Assembly: GCA_002431945.1 (NCBI GenBank)
Contig: DJET01000076.1
Coordinates: 1-18,901, forward strand
DNA length: 18,901 nucleotides
Direction: 5' to 3'
Source of the DNA: Ruminococcaceae bacterium UBA5891
GTDB lineage: Bacteria > Bacillota > Clostridia > Oscillospirales > Acutalibacteraceae
Shown here: positions 15,138-18,901 of the stretch, in pieces
How the letters are laid out: the number at the start of each line of letters is the position of its first letter
How positions within the stretch are numbered: the stretch's first letter is position 1
Notes under the pieces: model-generated
The model's database searches: none
Seen by the model: only the letters and a program-made list of their open reading frames with translations
What the model was told of the DNA's origin: nothing
Translations under genes and position numbers: made by a program

Positions 15138-16019
15138 ATGACTTTTATTTCCAATTTAATAAACGGAATAAGTCTCGGCAGCGTTTACGCCATAATCGCG
15201 CTCGGTTACACCATGGTGTACGGCATTGCAAAAATGCTTAACTTTGCCCATGGCGACGTTATTATGGTCGGCGCGTATATTTCTTATATATGTACGACGT
15301 CGCTCGGTATCCCAACGATACTGTCGATTATTATTTCAATGGCTGTTTGTACGGTGCTCGGCATTCTTATAGAAGGTCTTGCCTACCGTCCCTTAAGAAA
15401 AGCGACCTCGCTTGCGGTGCTTATTACAGCCATAGGCGTAAGCTACTTTTTACAAAATGCGGCGCTTATAATCTGGGGCAGCACTCCGCGGGCGTTTACC
15501 TCGGTTGTGCCGTTTAAATCTATTTCTTTGTTTGACGGAAGACTTATTATAACCCCCGAATCGCTTGTTACCGTTGCGGCGTGCGTGCTTATAATGGTAG
15601 GACTTACGCTGTTTACCAAAAAGGGCAAAATGGGTAAAGCTATGCGCGCGGTATCCGAGGATAAGGACGCGGCTTTGCTTATGGGAATCAATACAAACCG
15701 CACTATCTCTATGACCTTTGCAATAGGCAGCGCCTTAGCGGCGATTGCAGGCGTACTCCTCTGCTCGGCTTACCCCGTGCTTATACCCACCACCGGCTCA
15801 ATGCCCGGTATAAAGGCATTTACCGCGGCGGTTTTCGGCGGTATAGGCTCTATTCCCGGCGCTATGATCGGCGGCATACTTTTGGGCGTTATAGAAATCT
15901 TCGGCAGGGCGTATATTTCAACCCAGCTGTCCGACGCGATCGTCTTCTCGGTGCTTATAATAGTACTGCTTGTTAAGCCCACGGGCTTGCTCGGCAAGAA
16001 GATAACGGAAAAGGTGTGA
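15138..16019 (+). CDS. livH: Branched-chain amino acid ABC transporter permease LivH
   Basis: 293 residues, an integral membrane protein of the LivH family. It opens with the typical NLINGISLGSVYAIIALGYTMVYGI and has several hydrophobic helices to the end. The cytoplasmic loop that docks on the ATPases is visible as RAVSEDKDAALLMGINTNR, followed by FAIGSALAAIAGVLL. With LivM it forms the translocation path. The start has GAGGTG 6 nt upstream. Its stop overlaps the ribosome binding site of livM. Confidence 0.92.
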   Translation: MTFISNLINGISLGSVYAIIALGYTMVYGIAKMLNFAHGDVIMVGAYISYICTTSLGIPTILSIIISMAVCTVLGILIEGLAYRPLRKATSLAVLITAIGVSYFLQNAALIIWGSTPRAFTSVVPFKSISLFDGRLIITPESLVTVAACVLIMVGLTLFTKKGKMGKAMRAVSEDKDAALLMGINTNRTISMTFAIGSALAAIAGVLLCSAYPVLIPTTGSMPGIKAFTAAVFGGIGSIPGAMIGGILLGVIEIFGRAYISTQLSDAIVFSVLIIVLLVKPTGLLGKKITEKV

Positions 16020-16029
16020 GGTGGGAAAT

Positions 16030-17127
16030 ATGAGTATCGCTTCAAAATATAAGGGCTTAAGCAAATATGCCCGTACCAATATTAAAACCTACGGTCTTGT
16101 TATAATAGCGTTTGCAATACTTTTTCCGCTTCAGTCGGCAGGGGCAATAAGCAACTCCATTTCGGGTCAGTTAATTCCTATCTGCGCGTATATTGTAATG
16201 GCGATATCGCTTAACCTTACCGTCGGTATTTTGGGTGAATTATCGCTCGGTCACGCCGGCTTTATGAGCGTGGGCGCGTTTACGGGCGTTATAGTTACCG
16301 CTTCGCTTCAGGACAAGGTGGGTTCAGACCCGTTAAAGCTTGTTATAGCAATGGTTGCAGGCGGTATAATCGCGGGTATAATGGGCTTTCTTATAGGTAT
16401 ACCCGTGCTTCGCCTTTCGGGCGACTATTTGGCAATAGTTACCCTTGCCTTCGGCGAGATTATAAAGAACATAATAAACTGTCTTTATGTGGGTATTGAT
16501 TCAAAGGGTCTGCACGTTAATATGAAGGACGCTGCAAGCCTTGGTATGAAGGGCGGCAGAATTATACTTAACGGTCCGCAGGGAGCGGTAGGTATAAATA
16601 AAATTGCAAGCTTTACGGCAGGCTTTATTCTTATACTTTTCACGCTTTTTATTGTTCTTAACCTTATTTACAGCCGTTCGGGGCGCGCCATAACCGCTAT
16701 AAGAGATAACCGTATAGCCGCCGAATCGGTAGGTATAAGCATAACAAAGTACAAGCTTACCGCGTTTATTACGTCTGCGGCGCTTGCAGGTATGGCGGGC
16801 GTGCTTTACGCTATGAATTTCTCGGCTATTGCGGCTGAAAAGTTCAATTTCAACACTTCAATTCTTATTCTTGTGTTTGTGGTGCTCGGCGGTATGGGCA
16901 ATATCTTCGGTACCATTATCGCAACGGCGCTGCTTTATATGCTGCCTGAGCTTTTGCGTAATATAAACGCGGGCGACTACCGTATGCTTATATACGCTAT
17001 ACTGCTTATTGCGGTAATGCTGCTTAAAAACAGCTCAAAGGCAAAGCTCTTTATAGAAAACACAAAAATTAAGCTTAACGGTATTTTTCGCAAAAATAAA
17101 AACGGGGAGGTAAGCACAAATGGATAA
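16030..17127 (+). CDS. livM: Branched-chain amino acid ABC transporter permease LivM
   Basis: 365 residues, the second permease. Family features are SLNLTVGILGELSLGHAGFMSVGAF in the first half and the ATPase-docking loop RDNRIAAESVGISITKYKL followed by AFITSAALAGMAGVLYA. A charged tail (KNKNGE) ends the protein. A GTG at 16021 is in frame, but GAGGTGG at 16018-16024 is placed to serve the ATG at 16030, so that start is used. It ends 8 bp inside livG, indicating coupled translation. Confidence 0.92.
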   Translation: MSIASKYKGLSKYARTNIKTYGLVIIAFAILFPLQSAGAISNSISGQLIPICAYIVMAISLNLTVGILGELSLGHAGFMSVGAFTGVIVTASLQDKVGSDPLKLVIAMVAGGIIAGIMGFLIGIPVLRLSGDYLAIVTLAFGEIIKNIINCLYVGIDSKGLHVNMKDAASLGMKGGRIILNGPQGAVGINKIASFTAGFILILFTLFIVLNLIYSRSGRAITAIRDNRIAAESVGISITKYKLTAFITSAALAGMAGVLYAMNFSAIAAEKFNFNTSILILVFVVLGGMGNIFGTIIATALLYMLPELLRNINAGDYRMLIYAILLIAVMLLKNSSKAKLFIENTKIKLNGIFRKNKNGEVSTNG

Positions 17128-17971
17128 AATGGTACCTTACCCCTCCGGTGCTATTGTGCCTGAGCGCGATGTAGATAAGCGCCCCGTGCTTGAAACGCAC
17201 CATTTGGGTATAGATTTCGGCGGTCTTACCGCGGTGGACGAATTTTCAATAACCGTAGGCAGAACCGAGATAGCCGGTCTTATAGGTCCTAACGGCGCCG
17301 GCAAAACCACCGTTTTCAACCTGCTTACAAACGTTTATCAGCCCACGCGCGGCACAATTATGCTTAACGGCAGATCAACCGCAAATAAAAACACCTCGCA
17401 GGTGAACCGTATGGGAATTGCGCGTACCTTCCAGAATATACGCCTGTTTTCCAATATGACGGTGCTTGATAACGTAAAGGTAGGCCTGCACAATTCTATT
17501 AAAGAGGGATTTTTTGCTTCTGTTACGCACGGCTTCGGCTATAAAAAGGCTGAAAGGGTTGCAGATGAGCGCGCATTAGAGCTGCTTGACTTTTTCTCAA
17601 TGGCGGACGCGGCAAACGAGGAGGCAGGCTCGCTTCCCTACGGCGCGCAAAGAAGGCTTGAAATAGTAAGAGCGCTTGCAACAAATCCGAGCATTATTCT
17701 GCTTGACGAGCCGGCGGCGGGTATGAACCCCTCTGAAACGGCGGAGCTTATGGAAAATATACGCCGTATACGCGATACGTTTAATATTGCGGTATTGCTT
17801 ATAGAGCACGATATGAGCCTTGTTATGAATATATGCGAGGGTATTTGCGTGCTTGACCACGGTAAAATAATCGCTAAGGGCACGCCGGACGAAATCAAGA
17901 GCAATCCTAAGGTTATCGAGGCGTATCTCGGCAAGAAGAAGGAGGCGGACGGAAATGCTGAAGGTAAATGA
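17120..17971 (+). CDS. livG: Branched-chain amino acid ABC transporter ATPase LivG
   Basis: 283 residues, a cytoplasmic ABC ATPase. Walker A GPNGAGKTT starts at residue 56, the signature is LPYGAQRRLEI from 172 (the LivG form of LSGGQ), Walker B has Asp196-Glu197 in ILLDEPAAGMNP, and the switch His is in IEHDMS. About 22 extra residues (MDKMVPYPSGAIVPERDVDK and a little more) precede the usual first strand. GGGGAGG 9 nt before ATG supports the long start, so the extension appears real. It overlaps livM by 8 bp and livF by 17 bp. Confidence 0.93.
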   Translation: MDKMVPYPSGAIVPERDVDKRPVLETHHLGIDFGGLTAVDEFSITVGRTEIAGLIGPNGAGKTTVFNLLTNVYQPTRGTIMLNGRSTANKNTSQVNRMGIARTFQNIRLFSNMTVLDNVKVGLHNSIKEGFFASVTHGFGYKKAERVADERALELLDFFSMADAANEEAGSLPYGAQRRLEIVRALATNPSIILLDEPAAGMNPSETAELMENIRRIRDTFNIAVLLIEHDMSLVMNICEGICVLDHGKIIAKGTPDEIKSNPKVIEAYLGKKKEADGNAEGK

Positions 17972-18653
17972 TATAAACGTTTATTACGGCAATATTCACG
18001 CTTTAAAGGGTATTTCGCTTGAGGTTCACGAGGACGAAATAGTAGCGCTGATAGGCGCCAACGGAGCGGGAAAGTCCACCACGCTTAAAACCATTTCGGG
18101 GCTTATGCATTCAAAAACGGGCAGCATAACCCTTATGAACGAGGATATTTCCCATGCGGACGCATATAAGCTTGTATCTAAGGGCTTAGCGCACGTACCG
18201 GAGGGCAGACGCGTTTTTCTTCATATGACCGTGCTTGAAAATCTTGAGATGGGCGCTTATACGCAGCCCGGCTATACCAAAGACGGCATTGCGGACGTTT
18301 TCGAGCGTTTTCCGCGTCTTAAGCACCGCAAAAATCAGATTGCCGGTACGCTTTCGGGCGGCGAACAGCAAATGCTTGCAATGGGCAGGGCACTTATGAG
18401 CAAGCCGAAGCTTTTAATGCTTGACGAGCCCTCAATGGGCTTGGCGCCTATACTTGTTCAGCAGATTTTCGATATAATCAAGGAGCTGCACGAGGCGGGC
18501 ACAACCATTCTTTTGGTTGAGCAAAACGCCGAAATGGCGCTTCAGATAGCCGACCGCGCTTACGTGCTTGAATCGGGCAGAATTACCCTTTCGGGTACGG
18601 GTAAGGAGCTTGCACAAAGCGACTCGATTAAAAAGGCGTATTTGGGCGGTTAA
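17955..18653 (+). CDS. livF: Branched-chain amino acid ABC transporter ATPase LivF
   Basis: 232 residues, the partner ATPase. Walker A GANGAGKST starts at residue 34, the signature is LSGGEQQMLAMGRAL from 133, Walker B has Asp157-Glu158 in LMLDEPSMGLAP, and VEQNAEMAL is the LivF-type switch region. Length is typical. AAGGAGG lies 9 nt upstream of ATG, within livG. It is the last gene of the operon and is followed by a strong terminator. Confidence 0.94.
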   Translation: MLKVNDINVYYGNIHALKGISLEVHEDEIVALIGANGAGKSTTLKTISGLMHSKTGSITLMNEDISHADAYKLVSKGLAHVPEGRRVFLHMTVLENLEMGAYTQPGYTKDGIADVFERFPRLKHRKNQIAGTLSGGEQQMLAMGRALMSKPKLLMLDEPSMGLAPILVQQIFDIIKELHEAGTTILLVEQNAEMALQIADRAYVLESGRITLSGTGKELAQSDSIKKAYLGG

Positions 18654-18684
18654 ACGCATCACACAATCTCTTTCTTATAAATCG

Positions 18685-18711
18685 GGGCTGCCGTTTTCGG
18701 CAGCCCTTTTT
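18685..18711 (+). terminator. Intrinsic terminator of the liv operon
   Basis: GGGCTGCCG-TTTT-CGGCAGCCC is a perfect 9-bp GC-rich stem followed by TTTTT, 31 nt after the livF stop. Confidence 0.93.
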
Positions 18712-18734
18712 AATGCTCCCAAATCCATTTCCTT

Positions 18735-18825
18735 TGTCATTGCGAAGCCGTGTAACGGCTGTGGCAATCCGTTTTTTCTTTTAAAGGGGAGGCGGATTCT
18801 TTCACGCTTCGCGTTCAGAATGACA
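18735..18825 (+). repeat. Palindromic intergenic element with TGTCATT ends
   Basis: A 91-bp element bounded by TGTCATT and its complement AATGACA. It has two hairpin parts: one around AGCCGT-GTA-ACGGCT inside ATTGC/GCAAT, and one around CACGC-TTC-GCG flanked by ATTCT/AGAAT. The first 40 bp after the initial T match 91-130 in the opposite orientation with one mismatch. No coding sequence is seen inside. It resembles a small non-autonomous mobile element (MITE-like). Confidence 0.65.
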
Positions 18826-18877
18826 CACCATTTAGTTGCCACGAATGCCGCAAGGTGTGTGCAGTAAACTGTCGCTC

Positions 18878-18901
18878 TGTCATTGCGAGGGTGCGGGTGT
18901 C
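18878..18901 (+). repeat. Start of a further repeat copy, cut by the window end
   Basis: TGTCATTGCGAGGGTG repeats the opening of the element at 18735 and is then cut off by the end of the window. The remaining sequence between the two (18826-18877) shows no gene. Confidence 0.5.

Overview
The window looks like chromosomal DNA from a Gram-positive anaerobe of the class Clostridia, probably a gut member of the Oscillospiraceae/Ruminococcaceae. The grounds are the codon style, strong GGAGG/GAGGTG ribosome binding sites, a Bacillota-type arginine operator and short palindromic intergenic repeats beginning GTCATTGCGA. The genus cannot be named from the sequence.

Left and centre (244-13210, minus strand): one tightly packed arginine operon, read argG, argH, argC, argJ, argB, argD, argF, carA, carB. 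Most junctions overlap or are under 12 bp apart; the exception is 93 bp between argG and argH. The set covers the whole route from glutamate to arginine. ArgJ recycles the acetyl group, ArgB has the N-terminal helix typical of arginine-inhibited kinases, and CarAB supplies carbamoyl phosphate to ArgF. The last gene is unusual: a complete CarB is joined in frame to a complete-length DapF (diaminopimelate epimerase) fold, in which the first catalytic cysteine aligns with alanine.

Intergenic control region (13211-13828): the argG promoter (TTGCAT, 17 bp, TATACT with an extended -10) is overlapped by a good match to the ArgR/AhrC operator. Facing right is a near-consensus promoter (TTGACA, 17 bp, TAAAAT). 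It drives a 75-codon leader ORF with a 20-residue stretch in which 13 residues are Ile or Leu, followed by an intrinsic terminator. A segment of the ORF is perfectly complementary over 12 nt to the terminator stem, so the leader could work as an attenuator for the operon that follows.

Right (13829-18653, plus strand): a five-gene ABC importer of the branched-chain amino acid type, livK (lipoprotein), livH, livM, livG, livF. A hairpin terminator after livK probably lowers expression of the membrane and ATPase genes relative to the binding protein. A strong terminator follows livF.

Both ends (1-243 and 18654-18901) lack genes and hold palindromic repeats of one family. A 40-bp copy at 91-130 matches 18736-18775 in inverted orientation with one mismatch. 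Taken together the window joins an amino acid synthesis operon to a divergent amino acid uptake operon. Its most notable points are the CarB-DapF fusion with an altered active site and the Ile/Leu-rich leader.
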